DNA from: Nitrospirota bacterium
Lineage (GTDB): Bacteria > Nitrospirota > Thermodesulfovibrionia > Thermodesulfovibrionales > UBA1546
DNA length: 64,000 nt
Assembly (NCBI GenBank): GCA_016195565.1
Contig: JACPZK010000029.1
Location: forward strand, 26,870 to 90,869
Direction: 5' to 3'
The position numbers and the translations under genes were made by a program. This document shows, in pieces, positions 6,394 to 14,044 of this stretch (the first letter of the stretch is position 1; each line of letters starts with the position of its first letter). The notes beneath the pieces were generated by a model, which ran no database searches, had not been told where the DNA came from, and saw only the letters and a list, made by a program, of their open reading frames with translations.

Positions 6394-7946
6394 GACCCTT
6401 TTGGCAGGGTTATTGTAAATACAGTGCCCTTGCCGTCCTCGCTTTTCACGTCGATCCTTCCATTATGTTTTTTTATTATACTGTAAACAATCGCAAGTCC
6501 CAAACCCGTGCCCCTGTCCTTTGTCGTAAAGAACGGGTCGAATATGCGCGGGATATCAGACATGGGAATGCCCTTGCCGGTATCAGATACCACAATTCTG
6601 ACATCGTTATCCTGAGAATGAACATCTATATTAAGCATCCCTTTAGCCTCCATCGCATCCCTTGCATTAGTGAAGAGATTTATAAAGAGCTGTTCCATCA
6701 GATGGCTGTCGGCTGACAGCTCTATTATATCCTCTGAAATAAAATCGCACTTCATCCCGTCAATTTCTCCTGATGCCTTCATCTGCTCAATCACATCTCT
6801 TATAATTTCTATGATATTAATCCTCTTGCGCTCAGGCGCCTTCTCCCTCGCAAATTCAAGAAGGTCGCTGACAATCCTTTTTACTCTGAGCGTCTGCGAA
6901 GATATATCGCCAACAGTCTCTTTAACTACCGCCGGACATATCTCATGGCCTATCTCCTCTGAGAGTATCTGGGCGGCAAGATAGATGTTGTTCAGCGGAT
7001 TATTGAGCTCATGCGCGACGCCTGATGCAAGGGTTCCAATTGACGCGAGCTTCCTGCTCTGGAGAAGCTCTTCATTCTTCCTGTTCAGTTCCTCGTCCCT
7101 TGCAATAAGGTCAGATTCCATCTTATTGAATGTCTTTATGAGCACGCCTACCTCATCCTGTTTTTCAGGAACAGGAAGGGCTAAAAAATCTCCTTTGCCT
7201 GTCTTTTCAATCGCTGCTGTAAGGATCTTAAGTCGCTTGACAATGCTGTGGCTTATCGCAAAAAGCGCCGCAAGTCCGACAATCAAAAACAGCGGGAATA
7301 ATACCAGCGCAGCTGTCTGGGAAAGGCTTATTGCCCTTTCTGCTTTCTCCCTTGCCGACTTGTCGAGGTCTTTTGAGAGCGTTAATATCTCCTCGCCGTT
7401 TTTCCTAAGACTGGCAATCTCATCGTTCAATTCCATTAATTCCGTTATAACAGGGCTGCTTACTTTTGGAGAGAATATCTTTTTAATTAGTTCTGCATTT
7501 ACAAGCGGCCTTTCGAGGAATGTGGATTCTATCAAGGGGAAGAACAAAGAATATTCCTTTCCCAGCGGTTTAAGCCCTGCGAAATCCTTCAAAAAATCCC
7601 GATAAATAACCTCTATCCTGTTGAACCTCCGGCTGTATTCATCAATCTTGTTTTCGAGGCCGAGGGGTTTTTCCGTGTTATAACTCTTTCTCCCCTGTTC
7701 GAGGGTCGTCTTCAGGTCTCTGAGATATGTATGCACCTCTTCAATCTCTTTTGAATCTCCATAAAGGAAAAAGTTCTTCTCATGCCTTCTCAACTGAAGG
7801 GATTTGCTCCGGACAGTATCAGCAAGTTCAAGATAGCGGATCTCCTTTCTCACTTCCAGAAAATTCACATATGATGAGACCGTAAAAATGGCAATAATCG
7901 TTGCGCTTATGACAAAACTGAGAATTATCTTTCGTTCAAGGGACAT
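6390..7946 (-). CDS. Membrane sensor histidine kinase (module A)
   Basis: The 518-residue protein has membrane segments at about 8-30 and 211-232 that frame a helical extracytoplasmic sensor of about 180 residues. HAMP (about 233-285), HisKA with H312 in GVAHELNNPLNN, and a HATPase domain with NLFTNARDAM, DTGKGIP and GTGLGLAIVYS follow. The sensor opens with RRHEKNFFLYGD, a motif typical of helical-bundle sensors and shared with the two other kinases here. It overlaps the response regulator gene and is about half identical by eye to the module B kinase. Confidence 0.95.
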   Translation of the reverse strand: MSLERKIILSFVISATIIAIFTVSSYVNFLEVRKEIRYLELADTVRSKSLQLRRHEKNFFLYGDSKEIEEVHTYLRDLKTTLEQGRKSYNTEKPLGLENKIDEYSRRFNRIEVIYRDFLKDFAGLKPLGKEYSLFFPLIESTFLERPLVNAELIKKIFSPKVSSPVITELMELNDEIASLRKNGEEILTLSKDLDKSAREKAERAISLSQTAALVLFPLFLIVGLAALFAISHSIVKRLKILTAAIEKTGKGDFLALPVPEKQDEVGVLIKTFNKMESDLIARDEELNRKNEELLQSRKLASIGTLASGVAHELNNPLNNIYLAAQILSEEIGHEICPAVVKETVGDISSQTLRVKRIVSDLLEFAREKAPERKRINIIEIIRDVIEQMKASGEIDGMKCDFISEDIIELSADSHLMEQLFINLFTNARDAMEAKGMLNIDVHSQDNDVRIVVSDTGKGIPMSDIPRIFDPFFTTKDRGTGLGLAIVYSIIKKHNGRIDVKSEDGKGTVFTITLPKGS

Positions 7947-7975
7947 ACTGTCCTATATTATCACCAACAGGCAAA
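7944..7975 (-). promoter_or_regulatory. Conserved 5' region of the module A kinase gene
   Basis: The minus-strand text TTGGTGATAATATAGG followed by a CAGTATG start is almost identical to that before the module B kinase (28088-28120). GATAAT sits only about 8 nt before the ATG, so a -10 box there would make a nearly leaderless transcript. No good -35 is visible. Confidence 0.4.
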
Positions 7976-8004
7976 AAAATAAAAATGCTCTATCAGCAGG
8001 GCTT

Positions 8005-8598
8005 CTAATTATTCCTGCCCTTGAAATATCTGTAAGTCATATATATGGCAAAAAAAACAACAGCTCCAAGCATTGCAATATGCTCAACCCTCGCAAATTC
8101 TTTTCTTATGACCTGAAGGCTGTTCCCTCCTGCATAACCTGCCCCGACCATTATCGCCATTGTAAAAATTGAGGATATAGCATCTGCCATCAGAAATTTT
8201 AACGCAGACATCCTCATAACACCTGCAACAAGAAATATCTGCGCCCTCAGGCCGATCAGATGTCTTCCCAGCAATATAATGAGAGTCCCCTTTTTGTTAA
8301 ATTTGTCCTCAAGCATGGAAAGCCTTTCAGGAGATATAATTTTATGAAACCTTTTGTGGGTAACAATCTGGCGACCGTATTTCTTTCCGACAAAATATAA
8401 GGAAAGATCTGCAATCAACAATCCTGAGTAAACAGCAAATAAAGCAGGGATAGGCTTCACAACTTTCGTGGAGATTAAGAATCCGCATAATATAAGTGTT
8501 GCATCCTCTGGAAATGGAAAGCCGATGCCTCCGAGGATGAGGAGGATAAAGAGTCCGAAATATGGGAAATGTTCAACGAGCGTTGAAATGTTAGACAT
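8005..8598 (-). CDS. DedA/VTT-family membrane protein
   Basis: The 197-residue protein has the VTT pattern: LILGGIGFPFPEDATLILCG near the N-terminus (the G-x-P-x-P-E re-entrant motif), then SLYFVGKKYGR, then the R-x3-G-x-R segment GRHLIGLRAQIFLVAG. C-terminal membrane helices follow. DedA proteins are inner-membrane flippases or scramblases of undecaprenyl phosphate or phospholipids that need the proton gradient. It is preceded by a small membrane gene 18 nt upstream and followed by the kinase gene. Confidence 0.9.
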   Translation of the reverse strand: MSNISTLVEHFPYFGLFILLILGGIGFPFPEDATLILCGFLISTKVVKPIPALFAVYSGLLIADLSLYFVGKKYGRQIVTHKRFHKIISPERLSMLEDKFNKKGTLIILLGRHLIGLRAQIFLVAGVMRMSALKFLMADAISSIFTMAIMVGAGYAGGNSLQVIRKEFARVEHIAMLGAVVFFAIYMTYRYFKGRNN

Positions 8599-8615
8599 TT
8601 AATGCATATTCCTTC

Positions 8616-8930
8616 TTACAGCACCTCAAAGGCTATCAGCAATGAAATGATCGTTATAAAGAACAACCCAATCAGAAAAACAATGTCCGCAATTCTTTCA
8701 TAAAATACTGCCTTCTTCCTGGCACGCATGGACATATAAGAGAATACACTGGCGACAAGAAACAGGATTATTGATATTCCAACAAACTTATCAATGATGA
8801 TATAAACCTTGCTATCAAGTTTCCATAACTTCAAAAAACTAATCAATACGAAGCATAATCCAAGCAAGTTTGAGGCTGTTGGCAGAATATGCTTTGATAC
8901 ATTTTTTCTATCATCGGAAATTTCAGGCAT
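8616..8930 (-). CDS. Small membrane protein of unknown function
   Basis: ATG 8930 (MPEISDDRKN) has AAGGAGG 9 nt upstream and is preferred over an earlier frame start. The 104 residues contain three hydrophobic stretches (about 20-36, 47-65 and 83-102) with lysine/arginine-rich turns between them. No family recognised. It is spaced like an operon partner of the DedA gene. Confidence 0.7.
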   Translation of the reverse strand: MPEISDDRKNVSKHILPTASNLLGLCFVLISFLKLWKLDSKVYIIIDKFVGISIILFLVASVFSYMSMRARKKAVFYERIADIVFLIGLFFITIISLLIAFEVL

Positions 8931-8943
8931 TTTAAAGTCCTCC

Positions 8944-9472
8944 TTATAATGCAAATTTTCTGAATAAATAATACTTTGGAAAATCTATGCAAAGCGTAAA
9001 AAGCGCCGAGAATCCCAGAACCATAAGAACCTGATGCAATGTCAGTGACGGGACAAAGACGCCGTATATGCCCAACAATGCAAACCCGTCGCTTTCTCCG
9101 ACAACCTTCATCTGCTCATCGTCGGTCAAGCCCTTGATATCTGCCATCCGGATAATGTTGCCGCCGATCCCCGCCTGAAGGGCTATCTCTTGAGCTATGG
9201 CCATGCTGTCGCCGGTAAGCAGTATCGGCTTTATTCCCAGCTTTCTTGCCTGTTCTATCATGCTTTTTGAGTCCGGCCTGGGTGGATCAGCCAATGACAG
9301 CAATCCTGCAAGTTTAAGATTATCCAAGTCGTTGCCTGCCGAACGGGCAACTGCTATCGTTCTGTATACTTTCCGGGAGAACTCCTCTATTGTCCCGTTC
9401 GCCTTCTCAGTATCCTCTTTATCCAATCCCCTGCACATTGATATTACTATCTGGGCTGCGCCTTTTTTGTCA
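8944..9472 (-). pseudogene. Remnant of a P-type ATPase (proton/cation pump)
   Basis: The frame begins after a stop codon and continues KKGAAQIVISMCRGL, the end of a P-type ATPase N domain. The P-domain hinge (LADPPRPDSKSMIEQARKLG) and ILLTGDSMAIAQEIALQAGI follow. It then jumps after VVGESDGFA straight to the last membrane segments (LMVLGFSALFTLCIDFPKYY). The N-terminal half with the phosphorylated DKTG motif is absent and an internal deletion removes the EVFPEHK region. The pattern resembles the plasma-membrane proton pump subfamily. It is not functional as a pump. Confidence 0.85.
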
Positions 9473-9489
9473 CCTTATCTGATGAAAAT

Positions 9490-9552
9490 GTCATTCCTGC
9501 GGAAGCAGGAATCTATTCTCTTTTTCTGGATTCCCACTTTCGTGGGAATGAC
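9490..9552. repeat. GTCATTCC-type palindromic repeat
   Basis: The element is bounded by GTCATTCC and GGAATGAC and has two internal hairpins (CCTGC-GGAA-GCAGG and CCCAC-TTTC-GTGGG). It belongs to the same family as elements at 40242, 46490, 47895 and 57015. It sits at the broken 5' end of the ATPase remnant. Confidence 0.85.
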
Positions 9553-9563
9553 AAAAAGTATTT

Positions 9564-10070
9564 TCACGGTAAATGATAACTATCTAAACCAATAGACATA
9601 TTGATTATATCATTCAAAGTTTTTATTTCAACGAAACCAGCTTTCCTCCAGAATGAGAGAGCGCCATGGTTGCCTACCGTAACCTTTGCGCGTATCTCCT
9701 TCACAAGAGAATGCCTTTGCAAACATTGCGCAAGGAGCTTAAATGCCATGGTTCCATAACCCATTCGTCTGTTATTTCTGTCGAATATCACCAGGGTCAT
9801 CTCAGCAGATTTACCGAGTATCAGGTTATACAGGCCGATAAACCCTATCCGTCCTGAAGCACACTCTATACAGTAGGCAGGCATAAAGGTCTTTTTCATC
9901 CACCACCAGGCGAAAAACCATGATGAAGCTATGTGTTTGTTCAGGCCGTTTGCCGATAGGATGTCTTCATCCTTTAATCCGCCCATTAAAAATGGACCAT
10001 CAAAAACCCTCAGTGGTCTCAGCCTGATACGTCCATCTTCTATAAATCTCGGGGTTTTAGCACAGAACAT
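9564..10070 (-). CDS. GNAT N-acetyltransferase, RimJ/RimL-like
   Basis: The 168-residue protein opens with a RimL-type beginning (IRLRPLRVFDGPFL). It has the acetyl-CoA region (MTLVIFDRNNRRMGYGTMAFKLL) and the closing VTVGNHGALSFWRKAGF. The Q/RxxGxG/A pyrophosphate loop reads RRMGYG. Substrate unknown; candidates are protein N-termini or amines. It lies 3 nt after the Usp gene in the rubrerythrin-Usp-GNAT operon. Confidence 0.87.
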   Translation of the reverse strand: MFCAKTPRFIEDGRIRLRPLRVFDGPFLMGGLKDEDILSANGLNKHIASSWFFAWWWMKKTFMPAYCIECASGRIGFIGLYNLILGKSAEMTLVIFDRNNRRMGYGTMAFKLLAQCLQRHSLVKEIRAKVTVGNHGALSFWRKAGFVEIKTLNDIINMSIGLDSYHLP

Positions 10071-10073
10071 TCG

Positions 10074-10523
10074 TCACCTTCTTACCACGAGCACAGGAAC
10101 CTTCGTCTCCTTATGAATGACTCCGTAGGTAACGCTGCCGAGGACTGCGGCTGCTAAAGCGCTTCTGCCATGGGAACCCATAACAATAAGATTTGCCTTC
10201 GACCTCTCAGCCTCTTTCACAATATCCTCAACAGGATGCCCTGTTGTTATGATGGTCTTTGACTGAACACTATTCTTATCGCAGAGTTTCTTTACTTCAC
10301 CGTCATACCTCTGGGCAGCCTCACGTAGATAATCCTCCATAGGCTCTATTACATGCATTGCAGTCTCACGTGCAGGAACTGTCTGGCTTATAAGTGAGCG
10401 ATTATCGATAACGCTCATGATAATTACTGAGGCATTCAACTGTTTTGCAAGGTCAATTGCATACCTTGCTGCCTTTTGAGCTGTCTCTGAACCGTCTGTT
10501 GGCACAAGAATCTTTGAAATCAT
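10074..10523 (-). CDS. Single-domain universal stress protein
   Basis: Starting at ATG 10523 (MISKILVPTDGSETAQ; AAAGGAGG upstream) the protein has 149 residues. It has the Usp core ending with GSHGRSALAAAVLGS and VPVLVVRR, which is the ATP-binding signature. It lies 10 nt after rubrerythrin in what looks like an oxidative-stress operon. Confidence 0.92.
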   Translation of the reverse strand: MISKILVPTDGSETAQKAARYAIDLAKQLNASVIIMSVIDNRSLISQTVPARETAMHVIEPMEDYLREAAQRYDGEVKKLCDKNSVQSKTIITTGHPVEDIVKEAERSKANLIVMGSHGRSALAAAVLGSVTYGVIHKETKVPVLVVRR

Positions 10524-10533
10524 AAGTCCTCCT

Positions 10534-11118
10534 TTAATATTCTTCGCATTTAATCTGAAAATAATTTGACTCATGATCGCACGAAGGACATTTCTTAGGG
10601 GGGGCTTCGCCTTCATGGATATAGCCGCATTTCCTGCAGACCCAGTAGACCTTTCCGTCTTTCTTGAACACTGTGCTTCCTTCGACTTCCTTCAATAATT
10701 TTTTATATCGTTCTTCGTGATGTTCCTCTGCCTTAGCGATTGCCCTTAAGCGTCTGGCAATTTCAGGGAATCCCTCTTTCTCGGCAATATCCGCAAATTC
10801 AGGATACATTTTGGCATATTCATAATGTTCTCCTGCAATTGCTGCCTTTAGATTCTCGGCAGTATCTCCAAGCACTGTGGGCGCCGCTGCTCCAACAATT
10901 ATTTCGCTTAAGTCCTCATTGCTTTTTTTCTTCAGCTCATTGATTAACCTGAACAACCAATTGGCATGCTCCCTTTCATTATCTGCTGTTATGAGAAAAA
11001 TCTCCGAAATCTGGTCGAAGCCCTCTTTTTGCGCGATTTTTGAATAAAATGTGTAACGATTTCTTGCCTGACTTTCACCGATAAACGCCTTTGCGAGATT
11101 TTCAATCGTCTTTTGCAC
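10534..11118 (-). CDS. Rubrerythrin
   Basis: This 194-residue protein has an N-terminal diiron four-helix domain ([59 protein letters not shown]) and a C-terminal rubredoxin site ([11 protein letters not shown] and CPSCDH). It is the peroxidase form found in anaerobes, reducing hydrogen peroxide with electrons from rubredoxin. It leads a short operon with a Usp and a GNAT protein. Length and ligands are complete. Confidence 0.96.
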   Translation of the reverse strand: MQKTIENLAKAFIGESQARNRYTFYSKIAQKEGFDQISEIFLITADNEREHANWLFRLINELKKKSNEDLSEIIVGAAAPTVLGDTAENLKAAIAGEHYEYAKMYPEFADIAEKEGFPEIARRLRAIAKAEEHHEERYKKLLKEVEGSTVFKKDGKVYWVCRKCGYIHEGEAPPKKCPSCDHESNYFQIKCEEY

Positions 11119-11177
11119 AAATCCTCCTCATTTTTTAAAAGTCTGTTAACCTGAAAATACCTGCAGTTTACTCCTTA

Positions 11178-11732
11178 TCACGGAGTTATCGGCAGGTAGC
11201 CGGATTTTTCGAAATCAACTACGGCCCCGATGCCGGTCACCACGATGCGGCTAAAAGGAAATATGTCTTCCGGTTTATAGCCCTTCAATTTCATGGCCAC
11301 ATGACACTCGTACATTTTCACCCTGCCTTTGTACATGGTTTCAATCATTGCCTTGTTGGGATTGCCTTTAGGATGAGGCTGTTTCACTTTGAGGTCATAC
11401 GCCTCGTCGGTCAATAGAAACTGCGCCCCGTCGGCCCTGAAGACCATAATAATCTCATAGTCTTTTCCGGGTTTCATGCCAAGGTCTGTATACTGATCGT
11501 AAAGGTTTTTAACAGCCATGACCTGCTTGCTTATACCATTCGGCATGGTGTCTGAATAATTGATTTGAGCAACCACTCTAATCCCTGTTTGATTCGTAAT
11601 CTGTAATGGCGGCTTGGTATTTTCTGTTGTTCCATTTCCGGTTTCAGCCCAAACAACTGGTTGAATGCCTGTAAGTAAAAGGGCAAAAAATCCAAAGACC
11701 GCCATTGCAACAAAGCTCATTTTTATATTCAT
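11178..11732 (-). CDS. Secreted DsrE-like protein
   Basis: From ATG 11732 (GGGAGGAG upstream) the protein has 184 residues with a cleavable signal (FVAMAVFGFFALLLTGIQPVVWA). Mature residues RVVAQINYSDTMPNGISKQVMAVKNL to VKMYECHVAMKLKGY follow the DsrE/DsrF-like sulfur-relay fold. A single cysteine lies in the position used by the family (MYECHVAMK). Periplasmic DsrE-like proteins are common in sulfur-metabolising bacteria; the role here is inferred. It stands alone with its own ribosome site. Confidence 0.7.
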   Translation of the reverse strand: MNIKMSFVAMAVFGFFALLLTGIQPVVWAETGNGTTENTKPPLQITNQTGIRVVAQINYSDTMPNGISKQVMAVKNLYDQYTDLGMKPGKDYEIIMVFRADGAQFLLTDEAYDLKVKQPHPKGNPNKAMIETMYKGRVKMYECHVAMKLKGYKPEDIFPFSRIVVTGIGAVVDFEKSGYLPITP

Positions 11733-11822
11733 AATTCTCCTCCCTTGTTTGTCTGACATTCCGTGAAATTCAAATAATAAAAAGTATATCTCACCTCCAA
11801 TTGTAAAACAACAGAGACATGC

Positions 11823-12040
11823 TCATTTTACACGTTGCGCACGTTTGATAAGCCGCTGCAGAATCTCATTGGTCAGACGGGATCCATTTGACGTGCGGAA
11901 TATCTCCTGTGCATGAGCAGAACCCTTAAATATAAGAACTTCATTTTGTTTCCCCTGTGCTTCCTTTGCCATACGCTCCTTTGCCCCGGAGCAGTCCGTG
12001 AACCGTCTTCCCATAGCCATAATAGGTTGCTCGATAATTT
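11823..12040 (-). pseudogene. C-terminal remnant of an alpha/beta hydrolase
   Basis: The frame ends IFKGSAHAQEIFRTSNGS then LTNEILQRLIKRAQRVK. This resembles the last strand, catalytic histidine (GSAHAQ) and final helix of a dienelactone-type hydrolase. The nucleophile elbow and the rest of the fold are absent. Its upstream end runs into another gene fragment in a different frame. Most likely a deletion leftover. Confidence 0.45.
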
Positions 12041-12143
12041 TAATTCGCACTGCTAAAGCCGTAGCCTGCATATATGTCTTGAGCCTTCCTGCTCCTCATG
12101 AATTCGAGAAATGCCTCTGCCGCGACCCTGTGCTGCACGGTTT
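12040..12143 (-). pseudogene. C-terminal remnant of an ABC solute-binding protein
   Basis: After a TGA the minus frame reads TEKTVQHRVAAEAFLEFMRS then RKAQDIYAGYGFSSAN and a stop at 12040. That matches the end of ModA/PstS-like binding proteins (AxxFxxFxxSxxAQxIxxxYGF). The body of the gene is missing. It is joined out of frame to the hydrolase remnant, so this spot is a deletion scar. Confidence 0.55.
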
Positions 12144-12150
12144 TCTCTGT

Positions 12151-12507
12151 TCATGGTTTCACATACGCATAGCCTTCATGCTGTTTCTTTATGATCTCGG
12201 TTATCCCGGCAGGTACTACCGAGACAAAGGCGGGCAGGTTCTCCTCGCTTATACAGACTGCGCCTCCTGAACACAACTTTTTTAATGAATTCCTGCATGC
12301 AAGGAATTTTACGCCCTTTTCAGAAAGGTCTTTCATCTTCTCAATCTTATCAGCATCGGCATAAACAGCAACAGCGTGTCCATTGGCAAGCACTGCCACA
12401 TCCACACTACCCTCTCCAACATCCTTTATAAGATTTGTTATATTCCCGAGGGCAACATTCCATCTGTCAATTTCATTTACATGAAATAAGACTTTTAATC
12501 TATCCAT
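12151..12507 (-). CDS. DsrE-family cytoplasmic protein
   Basis: The 118-residue protein has the DsrE/F alpha-beta pattern: LKVLFHVNEIDRWNVALGNI, VDVAVLANGHAVAVY, then GVKFLACRNSLK with a cysteine at the family's active position, then VVPAGITEIIKKQHEGYAYVKP. Members act in sulfur transfer or are of unknown function. ATG 12507 has a GGAGG site upstream. It lies beside the deletion scar but is itself intact. Confidence 0.82.
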   Translation of the reverse strand: MDRLKVLFHVNEIDRWNVALGNITNLIKDVGEGSVDVAVLANGHAVAVYADADKIEKMKDLSEKGVKFLACRNSLKKLCSGGAVCISEENLPAFVSVVPAGITEIIKKQHEGYAYVKP

Positions 12508-12617
12508 AATAACCTCCTCTAAATATTTTGTTTTTTGTAATTTCAGAATAGATTAGGCAGCATAAACTATACAAATTTATTTTTTAAATACTTATATCAA
12601 GTTCTGGCTCTTTTGGC

Positions 12618-13025
12618 TCATGTGCTATGAATTAAATATATTACAAGAAAGATCCCGATTGTAAGGACGGATATGGTAAGGAGTATGTCGAGTATTAAAG
12701 ATGGCTGGTAGGTATCATCATCTATCTCTTTTTCAACTTTCTTATATCTGATAAATGCAAGCACACCCATCAGAGCTCCGAGGGCTACAAGGAATATTCC
12801 GAAGATTGAAGAATACCCAGGAGATGGAGGCGTGACCTCTTTCCCTAAAAAATATGATATCTGTTTCACGAACAGGGCAAACTTCTCCACAACAAAACCA
12901 AAGGCCATTATGCCGATGCTTGTCCTTATCCAAGCAAGGAAGGTCCGCTCATTTGCCATGTGCACACGGCGGTTGCGGACTTTTGGAGATTTTTGATTCT
13001 CTGCCGTGTTCTTATCCATTGACAT
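12618..13025 (-). CDS. DUF202 (YidH-like) membrane protein
   Basis: The 135-residue protein carries the DUF202 signature NERTFLAWIRTSIGIMAFGFVVEKF at about 25-49. Two more membrane helices follow at about 75-92 and 110-130. Function unknown. It lies 10 nt downstream of the DUF1003 gene, a common partner, and probably shares its transcript. Confidence 0.9.
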   Translation of the reverse strand: MSMDKNTAENQKSPKVRNRRVHMANERTFLAWIRTSIGIMAFGFVVEKFALFVKQISYFLGKEVTPPSPGYSSIFGIFLVALGALMGVLAFIRYKKVEKEIDDDTYQPSLILDILLTISVLTIGIFLVIYLIHST

Positions 13026-13034
13026 AGGGACGGA

Positions 13035-13739
13035 TCATTTGTTATCACGCGACAATTCGTTCATAATGTCTTCCATCATCTCTATCTGAATCTGCTGGAT
13101 TTCAAGGAGTTTCTGCTGCTGGTTCAGGATCAGGTGGTCAACTTTCTCATTCAACATTCTTATTTCCAGTTCGGCTTTCAGATTTACTTTGTAATCATGT
13201 TTAGATCGCTCTCTGTCTTTTTCCTCAAGTCTGTTCTGACTCATCATAATGACTGGAGCCTGCATTGCCGCCAGACAGGACAAGATAAGATTCAAAAAGA
13301 TAAACGGATATGGGTCAAAAGGTTTTTGTACCAGAACATAAACATTGATGGATATCCATGCAAAAAGGAATATCATGAAAAGTGAGATAAAAGACCAGCT
13401 TCCACCAAAATTACCAATTTTATCAGCGAGTCTTTGGCCGAAAGTCAGTTTTTGCTTGAATGTCTCATCTATATTTTCTGCAATCAGCTCGCCTTCTTTG
13501 AAACTCTCCAAAACTTCATGCTCCAAATTGGTAAGGGAACCCAATTCCTCTTTCATGGTGTTTTCAATGTATCTCTGTCTGTAAAAATTCAATTCGGAAA
13601 GAGATACATATTGGTCTTCAGTAAAGTCAGGGTGGTCCTTTTTTATCTCGTTCAGAATACCTATACGAATTGATTTGCCACTGATTAATTCATTTTTAGG
13701 ATATTCCTTTTTTGAAATACTGCTTATTAAAGTTTCCAT
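13035..13739 (-). CDS. DUF1003 membrane protein
   Basis: The 234-residue protein matches DUF1003 in its second half: FGQRLADKIGNFGGSW, a membrane helix SFISLFMIFLFAWISIN, the loop KPFDPYPFIFLN, a second helix and the MMSQNRLEEKDRERSKHDYKVN segment. A C-terminal coiled coil rich in E/Q/L follows. The N-terminal 100 residues are soluble and resemble the cytosolic extension of some family members. Function unknown. Confidence 0.88.
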   Translation of the reverse strand: METLISSISKKEYPKNELISGKSIRIGILNEIKKDHPDFTEDQYVSLSELNFYRQRYIENTMKEELGSLTNLEHEVLESFKEGELIAENIDETFKQKLTFGQRLADKIGNFGGSWSFISLFMIFLFAWISINVYVLVQKPFDPYPFIFLNLILSCLAAMQAPVIMMSQNRLEEKDRERSKHDYKVNLKAELEIRMLNEKVDHLILNQQQKLLEIQQIQIEMMEDIMNELSRDNK

Positions 13740-13807
13740 AAGCCCAGCCTCATCATTTCCAGATATTAGAGACGGTTAACAGCCAACACCATAGCTTTAT
13801 AACGGAT

Positions 13808-13993
13808 TTATTTATTCAACTGATTCTTTTCTTCTGGTTTCTTTTCTTCTGGTGATTCACTTTCAAGTCCCTTCTTAAACCCCTTTATTGCCTCACCGAG
13901 GCTCTTGCCGAGGGCCGGAAGCTTGCTTGGACCGAACAGCACAAGTGCGATAACAAGAACAACCATTACTTCAGGCAAACCAAGACCAAACAT
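13808..13993 (-). CDS. tatA: Twin-arginine translocase subunit TatA/E
   Basis: The 61-residue protein is a complete TatA: a membrane helix (LPEVMVVLVIALVLF), the FGPSKLPALGKSLGEAIKGFKKG amphipathic helix with its FGP hinge, and an acidic/lysine tail (SPEEKKPEEKNQ). It forms the pore of the Tat export system for folded proteins. It has an AAGGAGG site. No tatC is visible nearby. Confidence 0.93.
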   Translation of the reverse strand: MFGLGLPEVMVVLVIALVLFGPSKLPALGKSLGEAIKGFKKGLESESPEEKKPEEKNQLNK

Positions 13994-14044
13994 AGTTTTT
14001 ACCTCCTTCCATTTAGATTATAGTCACAGTACAGCGCTATATCT

